Shown one piece after another: positions 9,674 to 18,251 of a stretch of DNA of 64,000 nucleotides; position 1 is the stretch's first letter; every line of letters starts with the position of its first letter. The notes beneath the pieces were generated by a model, which did no database searches, was not told the DNA's origin, and saw only the letters and a list, made by a program, of their open reading frames with translations. A program made the translations under genes and the position numbers. Source of the stretch: Porites lutea (Eukaryota > Cnidaria > Anthozoa > Scleractinia > Poritidae); contig NC_133202.1 of NCBI RefSeq assembly GCF_958299795.1, positions 4,874,711 through 4,938,710 of the forward strand. Reading direction: 5' to 3'.

Positions 9674-9680
9674 TATAAGA
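9674..9680 (+). promoter_or_regulatory. TATA box before zinc-finger gene
   Basis: TATAAGA 40 nt before the ATG at 9714 (43 nt before the second ATG), in the short gap between two divergent genes. Confidence 0.55.
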
Positions 9681-9713
9681 AGAGAGAGGCTTTTCGCTGG
9701 GACTCATTAGGCG

Positions 9714-10340
9714 ATGATGGGAGAAGACGGCGCCGGCCCGGTGGTCGCTAAGAAAGAGGGGCACATGCCTCTGTACCCCTATGAATACAAACGCAAGAAA
9801 GGCGGGAAAAAAAAGCCAGACCCTCCTAGCAAAAAAGTCAAAGACGACGGAACCACGGTCTCTTCGTGTGTGGAACAAGTGCCGCCTTTTTGTTGTCCTG
9901 TGCATCCTTTGTTGACGTTGCGCCAAACGAGCGGAGAGTGGATTTACCTGTATTGTCCCGAAGAAAGTTGTGCGTTTTCCTGTCCTCTCGAGAAGTTTCA
10001 ACTCATCGAACGGTTGTTTCTAGAACAAGTCCACTGTGAGGTCCGAACCTATTGGGAAAGTATGCGCTGTTTCTGCCAGAAACGAGTCCGACTCCGATTG
10101 AGTCAAACCACCAAGAATCCCCATCGCCTGTTCTTAAGCTGCCGCAAGAAAGACTGTGAGTTTTTCCAATGGATTAATGTCCCCTTATCCCTAAAGATCA
10201 CGAGCCATTTACTAGGAATTATGCCTGGGAAGCAAGAACCCGACGAACAAACCCTGGCTGCCTGGCCCACGACGTTGACGCTCGATCATCTGGGGATGGA
10301 TCCCGCCTTCCAGCATTTAACCGGAGTGGGATTGTTTTAG
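9714..10340 (+). CDS. Double GRF-type zinc-finger protein (208 aa)
   Basis: The N-terminus is lysine-rich (residues 13-45), probably nuclear. Two zinc-binding modules follow. The first has C61, H64, C81 and C86. The second has C119, C121, C143 and C148 with the FFQW signature at 150-153, the classic pattern of a GRF zinc finger, a nucleic-acid-binding module found in topoisomerase III, APE2 and NEIL3. The first module looks like a diverged duplicate of the second. Likely a DNA- or RNA-binding protein. The gene has its own TATA box and an AATAAA (10351-10356) just after its stop, so it appears to be a single transcription unit. Confidence 0.6.
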   Translation: MMGEDGAGPVVAKKEGHMPLYPYEYKRKKGGKKKPDPPSKKVKDDGTTVSSCVEQVPPFCCPVHPLLTLRQTSGEWIYLYCPEESCAFSCPLEKFQLIERLFLEQVHCEVRTYWESMRCFCQKRVRLRLSQTTKNPHRLFLSCRKKDCEFFQWINVPLSLKITSHLLGIMPGKQEPDEQTLAAWPTTLTLDHLGMDPAFQHLTGVGLF

Positions 10341-10446
10341 AAGAAAAATCAATAAAACGGCGACGCACTTTGCGCCTGAATCAGACGGGGGCGGGCTTTT
10401 GGCGAGAATTCTATCAAGAGGGGGGCGCTTCCTCGGTCTGCAAGGT

Positions 10447-10833
10447 ATGAGTGACCCCGAGAATCCCACCACCATCAAGCGCCTGGTGCAAGAGATTGTG
10501 CAGTTGACTCGAAAAATAGTGGACTTGACGGCTGAAAGAGAGACTCTTGAGCAAGAACGCAATCAGTATCAGCGAGAACGTCATCACTATCAGCACCGCT
10601 TCCTAGAGGAGCGACAGAAGCGGCTTCACGTAGAACGCCAACTGTTCGAAAAGCAAGACCCCAACTACCTTGAAGGAGCCATGGATGGTTCCCCGGCAAG
10701 CCATGCACAAGCAACGATGGACCGAGCATCCCAAACGGACGCAAATAGGAGGAGGACCGAGAAACGCGAGAGCAAGCAGCCCCCTATTTTATCAGGCCCG
10801 GAGAGAGAAAGAAACCAGGGGCGAGTCGCCTGA
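10447..10833 (+). CDS. Coiled-coil protein, unknown (128 aa)
   Basis: Starting at ATG 10447, the protein has a long charged helix (about residues 10-75) rich in E, R and Q with regular leucines, for example VQLTRKIVDLTAERETL, predicted as a coiled coil. A polar, low-complexity C-terminus follows. An upstream start would add a short unconserved stretch. AATAAA at 10861-10866 follows the stop. The position just before the integrase and the lack of enzymatic motifs suggest a structural or adaptor role; I do not recognise a family. Confidence 0.5.
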   Translation: MSDPENPTTIKRLVQEIVQLTRKIVDLTAERETLEQERNQYQRERHHYQHRFLEERQKRLHVERQLFEKQDPNYLEGAMDGSPASHAQATMDRASQTDANRRRTEKRESKQPPILSGPERERNQGRVA

Positions 10834-10919
10834 GGGAGCAGCCAGGGAGTATTTTAACGCAATAAAAGAAAAACGCACTTACACGGGTGTCGTGTTGTTG
10901 TTCTTGCAGCGCGGGTGCC

Positions 10920-11984
10920 ATGAGTAAGAAGAAGCGCGGAGTGAGTTGGGCGGAGGCCTATGAAACGCCCTCGCGCCAGGGGAGTTTGGGAGGAGTAGAG
11001 CGCTTTGCGCGAGCGCAGAGCGTGTCGATTGGCCGTGCCCGGCAAGCGTTGCAACCTTTGTTGAGTTACACGTTGCATAAACCTCGACGTCGCCGATTCC
11101 CCACCCTACCCGTGGTGGTGCTTGGCATGGACGAACAATGGGTGGCCGACCTGGTGGAAATGCAAGCCCTGAAAAAGTGGAATCGCGGGGTGCGGTACCT
11201 GTTGACGGTGGTGGACGTGTTGTCGAAATACGCTTGGGTGGAACCTCTGAAGGACAAGACCGGCAAAGCAGTGGCGGCGGCGTTCGAGCGCATCCTGAAG
11301 CGGGCTAAGGGACGACAGCCTCTGCGATTGCAGACGGACGCTGGGAAAGAGTTCTACAACCGCGTGTTTCAGAGTGTGATGACGCGACACAACATTCATC
11401 ATTTCTCGACCCGCGGGGATACCAAGGCGTCGGTGGTGGAACGATTCAATCGTACCTTGAAAGAACGCATGTACCGTTACTTTACCGCCCGCAACACCTA
11501 CCGGTACGTGGATGCCTTACCCGCCTTGGTGCAAGGGTACAACGCCACCAAACATCGAAGCATTGGCATGGCCCCTCGCGACGTGACGCGGGCCGAGGAG
11601 CGCCAGGTGTGGCAACGTCTGTACGGCAAACGCTTGGCCCGTCACGTGCGTCCGCAATGGAAACCGGGCGATCGCGTCCGATTACAGAAACAGCACCGGC
11701 CGTTCGAGAAAGGGTATCTGCCCGGCTGGACCGAAGAGGTGTTCATCATCGACCGAGCCGTGCCGGGGCCCGTGGCCACCTATAAAATCAAGGAGTGGGA
11801 CGGAGAGCCCATTGAAGGCACCTTCTATGAACAAGACGTGCAGAAAGTCGACGTGCCGGACGACGCGCTGTTTCGCGTGGAGAAAGTATTGCAGCGTCGA
11901 CGCCAAGAGGTCAAGGTGCGTTGGAAAGGCTGGCCCAAAAAGTACGACAGTTGGATTCCCAAGCGTAGTTTGGCCTCGTTATGA
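10920..11984 (+). CDS. Polinton chromodomain integrase (354 aa)
   Basis: An rve-type DDE integrase that inserts the element with a 6-bp target duplication. Likely catalytic residues are D77 (in WVADLVEM), D140 (LQTDAGKEF) and E174 (VVERFNRTL). The C-terminal end (about 318-354) is a chromodomain with RVEKVL, VRWKGW and DSWIP, which would bind modified histone tails. I chose ATG 10920 because the only upstream start is not an ATG and lies before a good 3' splice-like tract (TTGTTGTTCTTGCAG), so a short 5' intron is possible. Its stop overlaps the next start as ATGA. Typical length for the family. Confidence 0.93.
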   Translation: MSKKKRGVSWAEAYETPSRQGSLGGVERFARAQSVSIGRARQALQPLLSYTLHKPRRRRFPTLPVVVLGMDEQWVADLVEMQALKKWNRGVRYLLTVVDVLSKYAWVEPLKDKTGKAVAAAFERILKRAKGRQPLRLQTDAGKEFYNRVFQSVMTRHNIHHFSTRGDTKASVVERFNRTLKERMYRYFTARNTYRYVDALPALVQGYNATKHRSIGMAPRDVTRAEERQVWQRLYGKRLARHVRPQWKPGDRVRLQKQHRPFEKGYLPGWTEEVFIIDRAVPGPVATYKIKEWDGEPIEGTFYEQDVQKVDVPDDALFRVEKVLQRRRQEVKVRWKGWPKKYDSWIPKRSLASL

Positions 11985-12400
11985 GTCGTCGAGTGGCTTT
12001 GATGCCCGCCCCGTTGGCGGGGCCGTCGGCGGCGCCGTTGGGTCGTATGCAGAGTGCCCCGCTACCCAGCCAAAAGACTTGGATGGATATGATGGAACGT
12101 TTGGAAGCCAAGTACGGACCCAAGAAGGGGAAGAGGAAGGTCAAGAAGGTCCGTAAGAAGAAGAAGCGCCCTGCCAAGAAGAAGCGTCCCTCCAAGAAGG
12201 CCCAGCGCGCGTTCCGGGCCAAGTTGCGAGGCATGGTCAAGCGCGGCAAGAGCGTCACGTTGGACACGACGCTACGTCGGCTGGTGCAAGCGTTCCCCCA
12301 GGCCGATCACGCGTTGAAGGTCTGGCCCAAACGGTCCAGTTTGCATAGTACCGTGGGTCGGGTGCCCGGGTCCAAGCGTAAATTGAATACGTTCCTATAA
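11981..12400 (+). CDS. Basic core-like protein (139 aa)
   Basis: A strongly basic protein. Residues about 45-85 are almost entirely K, R, P and A (for example KKKRPAKKKRPSKKAQ), followed by a smaller ordered C-terminal part. Such proteins condense genome DNA in adenovirus-like particles (pVII type), and Polintons often have one near the capsid genes. The start overlaps the integrase stop in an ATGA, which suggests translational coupling. The assignment as a core protein is inference from composition and position. Confidence 0.5.
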   Translation: MSRRVALMPAPLAGPSAAPLGRMQSAPLPSQKTWMDMMERLEAKYGPKKGKRKVKKVRKKKKRPAKKKRPSKKAQRAFRAKLRGMVKRGKSVTLDTTLRRLVQAFPQADHALKVWPKRSSLHSTVGRVPGSKRKLNTFL

Positions 12401-12403
12401 AAA
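12396..12403 (+). promoter_or_regulatory. TATA box before 598-aa structural gene
   Basis: TATAAAAA overlaps the stop codon of the preceding gene and lies 43 nt before the ATG at 12439. Confidence 0.6.
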
Positions 12404-12438
12404 CGGGTCAGTCTCGACCCGCGAGGAAAGAGAGAGAG

Positions 12439-14235
12439 ATGGAACCGTCGAGTCGATCGTTGTACGTCACGTTGCTGAGTAACACCAGCAAACCGGAATT
12501 TCCCCGCAATACGCCGGCCTCGTTTAAGGTGCGTCTGCCGTACCCGTTGCGCGTCAAGAACTGGCAAGTGGGCGTGGCCGGCGTCTACTTACCCGGGCCA
12601 CCGAATGTGGTCTCGCATGCGGTGACGTCGCATCCCGTGACGTCGCATCCGACCGCCCCTCTGACGGAACATCGACAATCGAATTTGTACAAGGGATCGA
12701 CCAACCAACGATTGGTGCGCATGTATTCCCGAGCCAATAAGGGGGACGATGTGACCAGGATACAAGAGATCACCACGACCATGGAGGACGCCGACATGCC
12801 CGAAGCCACCACGGGGGTGACGTTTATGAAAAAAGTGGTCCGTTGGTTGGAACAAGATAGGCTGAAGAAACTCTTTACCGGGTATATCTTTGGTACCACC
12901 GAGGTGGATTTTACGCCTCGCTTCGAATGGAAGGACGAGGCGGGGGTGTCTACGTTGTGGATCCTGAATGATAAAATCAACATTGCCTTCAACAAACCGC
13001 GCCCTTACTTGGGGTTCAATCTGGTGTTGGCTGAAACGATGGGATGGATTAAGAAAAAGGAAGACCAATCGTACGAGCTGGGTCCCAATTTGTTGATGTA
13101 CCCGCATCTGAAGCCACCCAAGGCCGCCAAGATCGGGGCCGACGGGGATAAGAACCAATTGTTCACGTTTACGGATTACGTGCACGTGCACCGAGGCATG
13201 GCGTATTTGTCCATGGTGATGGATTGGCAGTTTGTGAATCTGGAAGAGGCCTATGCCCAGGCCACCACGCACGTGTACGTCCCTCCCAAGGTCCTGTGGA
13301 ATCGTTTCCGATGGATCATGGACGACGAGAGCGTGTGGATCAAGGATGGGGGGATTAGTTCCTTGGGGTTTGTCAATCTGGAAGGCTCCCCGCATTATTG
13401 GAAGAAGAAGACCGTGGGCATGACGTTGACGAAAAGCGGCAACAAGTACGAACCCAAGTTTGGTTGGCTCATCGGCACCACCAAGTTGAGCAAGACCGGC
13501 ACGTATAGAATCATCGTCGAGATCTACACGACCGACCAGGTCTTGTTTGACAAGACGAGCGTGACTGCCTGGTTTAGTTTCTACGTGCAGAACATCGACT
13601 CGGCCGTGACGACGCACGTGCACGAATACCTGGGCACCCACATGGTGTATTACCATCGCCTCGTACAAGATTTCCGGCTGACGCAGCAGTCGGACGATAC
13701 GTCGCGGATGTACCTCAAGGTGACCATGGACGGCGTGCCCAGCACGTACCCGGCCACGTTGACGGATCAATGTTACGTGGTGGTCTACGGGTACAACATT
13801 GCGGCGCCATGGCAACCCATCAGTCAAGTCACCGACGTGTACGACGGTCATCCGGTCATTCGGCGAGGCACCACCACCACCTCCTCCAGTAGCACCACCC
13901 AAACGACCACCACGCCCACCCATCAGGGGAGTCAAGAGAAACAGAAGAAGACCACGGTGACGCCCGCGATGCACGGGGACCACCCCACGCGTTCGGTGCA
14001 TCTGTACTGCAATGCGGTGGAGAGCAGTATCGTGGGGACGCAGATCACCAATTTCTTGCGAGACCTGCCCTATAAAGACGAGCCCATCCGCTGGGAACCG
14101 GAACACGTGCAGTATCACCGGGTGCGCGGAGACACGGTGGAAATTGTCGAAGTGGAAGTGGCCGAGACGAACGGCGAGTTGATGACCTTGAACCCGGCGG
14201 GAGAGACGCAAGTGACGTTGCATTTCCAGGCATGA
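12439..14235 (+). CDS. Polinton structural-type protein A (598 aa)
   Basis: The N-terminal part has FPRNTPASFKVRLPYPL then WQVGVAG, a signature I recall from cnidarian and other invertebrate Polinton/adintovirus proteins near the capsid genes (form: SFxVRLP, WxVGL). The C-terminal end has a SSIVGTQ motif and a short beta-rich tail. It is a longer paralogue of the next gene: both start with the same signature and end with the same IVG motif. Low-complexity T/S/Q stretches at about 475-500 suggest a flexible linker. Probably a minor capsid, penton or fibre-like protein, but this is unproven. It ends in an ATGA overlap with the next gene. Confidence 0.55.
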   Translation: MEPSSRSLYVTLLSNTSKPEFPRNTPASFKVRLPYPLRVKNWQVGVAGVYLPGPPNVVSHAVTSHPVTSHPTAPLTEHRQSNLYKGSTNQRLVRMYSRANKGDDVTRIQEITTTMEDADMPEATTGVTFMKKVVRWLEQDRLKKLFTGYIFGTTEVDFTPRFEWKDEAGVSTLWILNDKINIAFNKPRPYLGFNLVLAETMGWIKKKEDQSYELGPNLLMYPHLKPPKAAKIGADGDKNQLFTFTDYVHVHRGMAYLSMVMDWQFVNLEEAYAQATTHVYVPPKVLWNRFRWIMDDESVWIKDGGISSLGFVNLEGSPHYWKKKTVGMTLTKSGNKYEPKFGWLIGTTKLSKTGTYRIIVEIYTTDQVLFDKTSVTAWFSFYVQNIDSAVTTHVHEYLGTHMVYYHRLVQDFRLTQQSDDTSRMYLKVTMDGVPSTYPATLTDQCYVVVYGYNIAAPWQPISQVTDVYDGHPVIRRGTTTTSSSSTTQTTTTPTHQGSQEKQKKTTVTPAMHGDHPTRSVHLYCNAVESSIVGTQITNFLRDLPYKDEPIRWEPEHVQYHRVRGDTVEIVEVEVAETNGELMTLNPAGETQVTLHFQA

Positions 14236-15248
14236 ATCGGATCGTGTTGGTCAGTGATCCCACGGAAGAGTTTCCCACCAATACCTCCAGTTCGTTCAAA
14301 GTGCGCCTGCCCGTGCCTTTGACATTGAAGGGGGAAGGATGGAAGGTGGGGCTGGCGGCCATCTCCACCCCCGACGCGGCCTTGGATTTGACGAGATTCG
14401 CGACGGCCGGCAACCCTCGCGTGCTCCTCGTGGGTTCCAAGTTGGTGAGGAATTTGGGGCCCAACGACACCCCGGTCCACTATCAAACCACCATCCAGAT
14501 CAAGGAACTGACCGACGATCCCAGCGTGGTGGATGGGGTGAGTCTGATGAAAGCCCTCATAGGCAAAGCGCAGTTTAACGAGGTGAAAGAAGCCCAATCG
14601 AAGAGTAAACGGCTCTACGACAAGTTTCGGGTCACGTACGAATGGGACGGCGAGGACCTGCGCATGCTGGCCAAGGAGTTGGACGACATTGCCTTGACGA
14701 CCGGCATGACGTTCGTGGAATGGCATGTGCACGTGAGCATGGCCAAGCTGATGGGGTGGCTGGTGCAAAACAAAGATAAGAGTTATGCCTTGGGCCCCAA
14801 TCTCCGTTACGAACTCATTTACAAGACGCATTCGTCGCTCGGGAATTATTACCAAGACGTCAAGAACACGGAACTGAACAACCACGACCTTTCGAAAATA
14901 GAAAGCGACCACTTGCAGTTGAGTCAGTGTATCAATTGGCGCTTCGTCAACTTGAACGTGGCTTTCCGAGAGGCGGTGGGGAAACCCTTGAGCACCTTTC
15001 TGGTCTACTCGGACTTGGTGGACAGCAATATCGTCGGCAGTCAACTGCATGCCATGGTGCGCGAAGTGGAGCACCGACACCAAGGCAAGGGCGTGGCCTA
15101 CTTTGAACCCTTACACATCCAATGGTTACCGTGTCGGCGCGAGTACATGGACGTCGTGGAGGTGATACTTGCCAAGAGTCAAGGAGAGTTGGTCCAGTTC
15201 GGCGCGGGACGCACCCTGGTCACCTTCCTGTTCGAACGAGACGTATAA
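14232..15248 (+). CDS. Polinton structural-type protein B (338 aa)
   Basis: Shorter paralogue of the preceding protein. It shares FPTNTSSSFKVRLPVPL, WKVGLAA, a motif with SLMKALIGKA versus TFMKKVVRWL, the MGW..KKEDQSY / MGWLVQNKDKSY segment, GPNL, W..FVNL, and the closing SNIVGSQ motif. It lacks the central insertion and T-rich linker of protein A. The pair is likely a tandem gene duplication. The ATGA overlap with protein A suggests both are made from one message driven by the TATA at 12396. Virion surface or vertex role inferred only. Confidence 0.55.
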   Translation: MNRIVLVSDPTEEFPTNTSSSFKVRLPVPLTLKGEGWKVGLAAISTPDAALDLTRFATAGNPRVLLVGSKLVRNLGPNDTPVHYQTTIQIKELTDDPSVVDGVSLMKALIGKAQFNEVKEAQSKSKRLYDKFRVTYEWDGEDLRMLAKELDDIALTTGMTFVEWHVHVSMAKLMGWLVQNKDKSYALGPNLRYELIYKTHSSLGNYYQDVKNTELNNHDLSKIESDHLQLSQCINWRFVNLNVAFREAVGKPLSTFLVYSDLVDSNIVGSQLHAMVREVEHRHQGKGVAYFEPLHIQWLPCRREYMDVVEVILAKSQGELVQFGAGRTLVTFLFERDV

Positions 15249-15250
15249 AA
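15244..15250 (+). promoter_or_regulatory. TATA box before small basic virion-like gene
   Basis: TATAAAA overlaps the stop of protein B. The usual start-site distance of about 30 nt would place transcription near 15274, after the ATG at 15270 and before the ATG at 15282. Confidence 0.55.
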
Positions 15251-15281
15251 AAGGCGCGTGCCTCGGGTCATGTATCACATC

Positions 15282-15569
15282 ATGTGGGGAGGCAGTCTGA
15301 CGCGATACCGTCCACCACCCCTGCCACCGCAGGATGGACGAGGACTGAAGAGGGATTTGCTGTTTGATGTGGGCGGACCCATTCTGTCCAATTTCGCGAA
15401 AGCCGGCGCGAAAGCCATGGGACAAGGGATAAAAGAAAACTTGAAACGCAAGGCCCTTCCCATTCTCGCGACGGTGGCCAAGAGGAAGGCGACCTCGGTG
15501 GGTAAGAGAGTAGGGACGTCGTTGTACAAGAAAGGGGCGAAACGCTTACGCGACGTGCTGGGTGTGTGA
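15282..15569 (+). CDS. Small basic virion-like protein (95 aa)
   Basis: It reads MWGGSLTRYRPPPLPP, then a glycine-rich FDVGGPIL segment, an amphipathic alanine-rich helix and a basic tail with repeated VAKRKAT / VGKRVGT. This layout recalls adenovirus minor core or membrane-lytic proteins (pVI or pX type), and similar small proteins occur in Polintons. I prefer ATG 15282 over 15270 because of the TATA spacing. It lies directly before another small basic gene and the major capsid gene. Confidence 0.5.
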   Translation: MWGGSLTRYRPPPLPPQDGRGLKRDLLFDVGGPILSNFAKAGAKAMGQGIKENLKRKALPILATVAKRKATSVGKRVGTSLYKKGAKRLRDVLGV

Positions 15570-15573
15570 GAGG

Positions 15574-15843
15574 ATGCGTCCACGAAGGTTGGTGGTGCAA
15601 TCCAGGCCTCGTTATCAACGGAGCGTACCCTCGCCGTTTGCACGACAACGAGGGGGATGGATTAGTGCCAGCGTCCCCAAACCCCCGGGGTACGACTTGA
15701 CGAAATGGTTGTTGGCCCAACAACGTCGAGGTCGCGCCCAGCGCGGTGGATGGTTCAATCCTCACATCCCCAAACCGCCAGGCTTCGGCCTGCCCAAATG
15801 GGTGGCGGCCAGGATGCGTATAAAACGACCACGCCGCCGCTGA
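15574..15843 (+). CDS. Small protein with twin PKPPG repeats (89 aa)
   Basis: A basic protein with two tandem copies of a roughly 30-residue unit: GGW, then VPKPPGYDLTKWLLA in the first and IPKPPGFGLPKWVAA in the second, followed by an arginine-rich end. The repeat suggests a short linear binding motif used twice, perhaps to bind capsid subunits. I know no family for it. It sits between the small basic gene and the capsid gene and its 3' end contains the TATA-like motif for the capsid gene. Confidence 0.5.
   Translation: MRPRRLVVQSRPRYQRSVPSPFARQRGGWISASVPKPPGYDLTKWLLAQQRRGRAQRGGWFNPHIPKPPGFGLPKWVAARMRIKRPRRR
15819..15825 (+). promoter_or_regulatory. TATA box before major capsid gene
   Basis: TATAAAA lies inside the 3' end of the preceding frame and 53 nt before the capsid ATG at 15872. 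Confidence 0.5.
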
Positions 15844-15871
15844 GGAGACGCACTCCTCCTCCTTTGGCATC

Positions 15872-17252
15872 ATGAGTAGTTTGGACATTTTCTCGGTCCC
15901 TCCGACCGACTACGATCTGCAGGGGTATAAGATGGTACCCTACCACAAATTGAGTACCAGCATCACGCCCATGAAGTTCTCGGTGCAGGCCTTGGAAGAT
16001 TACGTGGATTTGAATCGTAGTTATTTCGTCATCGACCTGCGGTTGTATTCGTCGTCCCAGAACGGCATCGTGGCCGATGCCAATGCGGCGTCGGATGCCA
16101 ACAACACCCGGTTCGTGTACGCCGTCAACAACTTGGCCCACACCATCTTCAAGCAGATCAACTTGCGGTTCAATGGCACCCTGATGACCGAACAGACCGA
16201 CACGTACGCCTACTCGGCCTATTTCCAGACGCTGCTCAACTACCACCGCGACGATGGAGAAACGTTGTTGCAGCCTCAAGGTTGGGTCAATTTCTTGAAC
16301 GTCACGGCTTCGCTGGCCGCCGCGGGCAACGACGACGACAAAAGTACCACCAATGGCTGGGCCCACGGCGACACCAACCTGCTCAAGACCCTGACCACCC
16401 CGTTCCGAAACAACAACGTGGTCCGTTTGGTCATGCGACCGTACACGGGCACGACCGTTCCACACGGGCAAGATCATGGTGCCCGGGGTGGAAATGAATT
16501 TTGAGTTGCACTTCAACAGTCCCGATTTCTACACCTTTAGTACGCTGACCAGTGGTACCGGCGTCAAGCGGTACGTAACGTTGCGAGAGCAAGATGTGGA
16601 CATCACCTTGCACTTGTGCCGACTGAACCTTAACCCGGATGTCTACGGGTCCCTGGAAACTGAGCGCAAGATCCGCAAGCAGGTGGTCAGGTACCCGGTG
16701 GTGTGTGATCAGATTCGCTCATTCACGTTCAACGGGACCACCACCGTGTGGCAGCAAGATAATTTGTTCTTGGGCAGAGTCCCCCAGCGCATGATCGTGG
16801 GGATCTTGGACAGCACGGCCTTCAATGGGGACAAAGAAAAGTATCCGTTTGCCTTCCAGAAGAAAGGGGTGACGTCCGTGCGTCAGTTTATCGAGGGGGA
16901 AGAGTACCCGTACGTCACCCTGGAACTGAACGGGGCCAATGACCGCAAAGATCGACTGGGGTATTATCGGTTCTTGGAAGCCGCCGGGGCCGTGCCCAAA
17001 CATCGCGAGTTCATGGTCAAACCGGACGAGTGGGGACAAGACAAGAATTGTACCTTGTTCATGTGGAACAACGTGCCCAGCGGGGATGCGGATGGGTACA
17101 AACTCAATCCCAAGCAGACCGGCAACGTGCGTCTGGAGATCAAGTTCAGAGCGGCCCTGAATGCCAACATCACCATCTTGGTGTGGGGCGAATTTGAAGG
17201 CGTCATCTACATCGATCACTTGGGTGCCGTGACGTATGATAACAAAGTGTAA
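15872..17252 (+). pseudogene. Polinton major capsid protein region
   Basis: The start, SSLDIFSVPPT, is a hallmark of the Polinton/adintovirus double-jelly-roll major capsid protein, and downstream segments continue that family (long beta-rich stretches, NNLAHTIFKQINLRFNG, later LVWGEFEGVIYID). The region has the length expected for a Polinton capsid protein of roughly 460 residues. It is not one continuous open frame: about one break is seen, so it is treated as broken here. It follows the small virion-like genes and precedes the maturation protease, the standard Polinton morphogenesis cluster. Confidence 0.85.
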
Positions 17253-17277
17253 AGGGTCTCCTGGGTTTAGTTGAACG

Positions 17278-17853
17278 ATGGAACTGGTGGCGTTGAGTGA
17301 TCGTCAATTGAGAGCCTTGGCGCTCTCGGACCCCGAGTTGAAGCGCGTGTTTCAAGGCGTCTATCCCTCCGATCGATTGCCCGAGCATCCTCCCAAGACC
17401 ACCCGAGGGGCCTACATCGTCAACACGGACCCGGCCGGCGAACCGGGTCAGCATTGGTTGGCCCTCTGGACGGAAGAGGGGTTGTGCGAAGTGATGGACA
17501 GTTACGGGTTGCCCTTGACCGTCTACGAAGCGCCGGGATTTCACGAATGGATCGCGCGGCATTGGAAATACGTGGTGCGTAGCGACAAGACGTTGCAAGC
17601 CTACGACAGTCTGGCCTGTGGCCATTATGTTTTTGCGTACCTGCAAGACCGCGTGCGACAACGGAGCCTGTTGGAGTTTGTGGAAAGTTTTCGAGACGGC
17701 GATTACGTGTGGAACGATCATCGCGTGGGGGAACGCGTCCGTGACTGGATCCAGAGTACACTGCGCGACGTGGGCATGGACGAACCCGATGGACCGGATA
17801 CGCAACGCTGTGTCTCTCGACGTTGTTTATTTCCTTCATTAAACGACTCTTGA
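17278..17853 (+). CDS. Adenain-type cysteine protease (191 aa)
   Basis: Maturation protease of the adenovirus/Polinton/Ulp1 fold. The putative active residues are in the right order: H59 (GQHWLALW), D74 (MDSYG), Q108 (LQAYD) and C114 (LACGHY). The family is about 200 residues, so the length fits. In adenovirus the enzyme cuts minor capsid and core precursors. Located right after the capsid gene. A related but broken copy is present in each inverted repeat. Confidence 0.88.
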   Translation: MELVALSDRQLRALALSDPELKRVFQGVYPSDRLPEHPPKTTRGAYIVNTDPAGEPGQHWLALWTEEGLCEVMDSYGLPLTVYEAPGFHEWIARHWKYVVRSDKTLQAYDSLACGHYVFAYLQDRVRQRSLLEFVESFRDGDYVWNDHRVGERVRDWIQSTLRDVGMDEPDGPDTQRCVSRRCLFPSLNDS

Positions 17854-18107
17854 CGCTTGACCGAGGTGTGTGTTTTTTATGGGTGTCCCACAAGGGGGAG
17901 ACGGCGGGAAAGGACGACTATATAAAGGGGACGGGACCCAGATCCAACGTGGGTGCGGGGGACCTCCGCGCGAGCGGTCGGTCCGACCTCAAGGGTTCTC
18001 TCCCGGCCGGTGGTGGGTACGTCCGGTATTTCCATAAAAATAGTACCACCCTTGACCACTGCATGACCGAGTCTGGCCGCGGGGGTTCTCCGTACTCATT
18101 TCCCCAG
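17854..18107 (+). promoter_or_regulatory. GC-rich non-coding stretch with TATA box before tRNA-Ala
   Basis: TATATAAAG at about 17919-17927 is a strong TATA box with no start codon at the usual 40-nt distance. The 180 nt that follow are GC-rich with several small inverted repeats and run into the tRNA-Ala gene. It could be a leader of a long mRNA for 18252-20178 or of a non-coding RNA. No open frame of note. Confidence 0.4.
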
Positions 18108-18180
18108 GGGACCTTAGCTCAGTGGGTAGAGCAGCGGCTTCGCCAGCCGTGGGTCATCGGTTCGAGTCCGATAGGTTCCA
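18108..18180 (+). tRNA. tRNA-Ala(CGC) inside the Polinton
   Basis: A complete 73-nt cloverleaf with no mismatch: acceptor GGGACCT/AGGTTCC, D arm GCTC/GAGC with loop AGTGGGTA, anticodon arm GCGGC/GCCGT with loop TTCGCCA, 5-nt variable loop, T arm ATCGG/CCGAT with TTCGAGT, and discriminator A73. The acceptor has a G3-U70 wobble pair, the main identity element for alanyl-tRNA synthetase, which agrees with anticodon CGC (codon GCG). Boxes A and B for RNA polymerase III are intact. C37 beside the anticodon is unusual. The body looks more bacterial or organellar than animal nuclear. No CCA encoded. Confidence 0.88.
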
Positions 18181-18202
18181 CGCCACGTCGTCGCGGGCGC
18201 TC

Positions 18203-18209
18203 CATAAAA
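18203..18209 (+). promoter_or_regulatory. TATA-like box before 87-aa gene
   Basis: CATAAAA 49 nt before the ATG at 18252 and just after the tRNA-Ala gene. It probably serves the 18252, 18512 and 19144 genes, which are joined by ATGA overlaps. Confidence 0.45.
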
Positions 18210-18251
18210 AACCGGTGCGCTCGCGGCGACGTGATTTTTTTGGGTGAGACA

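Noticed and set aside
10920-11984. Retrovirus or LTR retrotransposon integrase
   Set aside because: No reverse transcriptase, no LTRs, and the surrounding genes and ends are those of a Polinton.
12589-14223. Long antisense open frame (544 codons) opposite structural protein A
   Set aside because: Its H/R/V/G-rich, unstructured composition is typical of the reverse of a GC-rich gene; no family and no promoter.
14115-15083. Antisense open frame (322 codons) opposite structural protein B
   Set aside because: Same cause as above: codon bias of the real gene.
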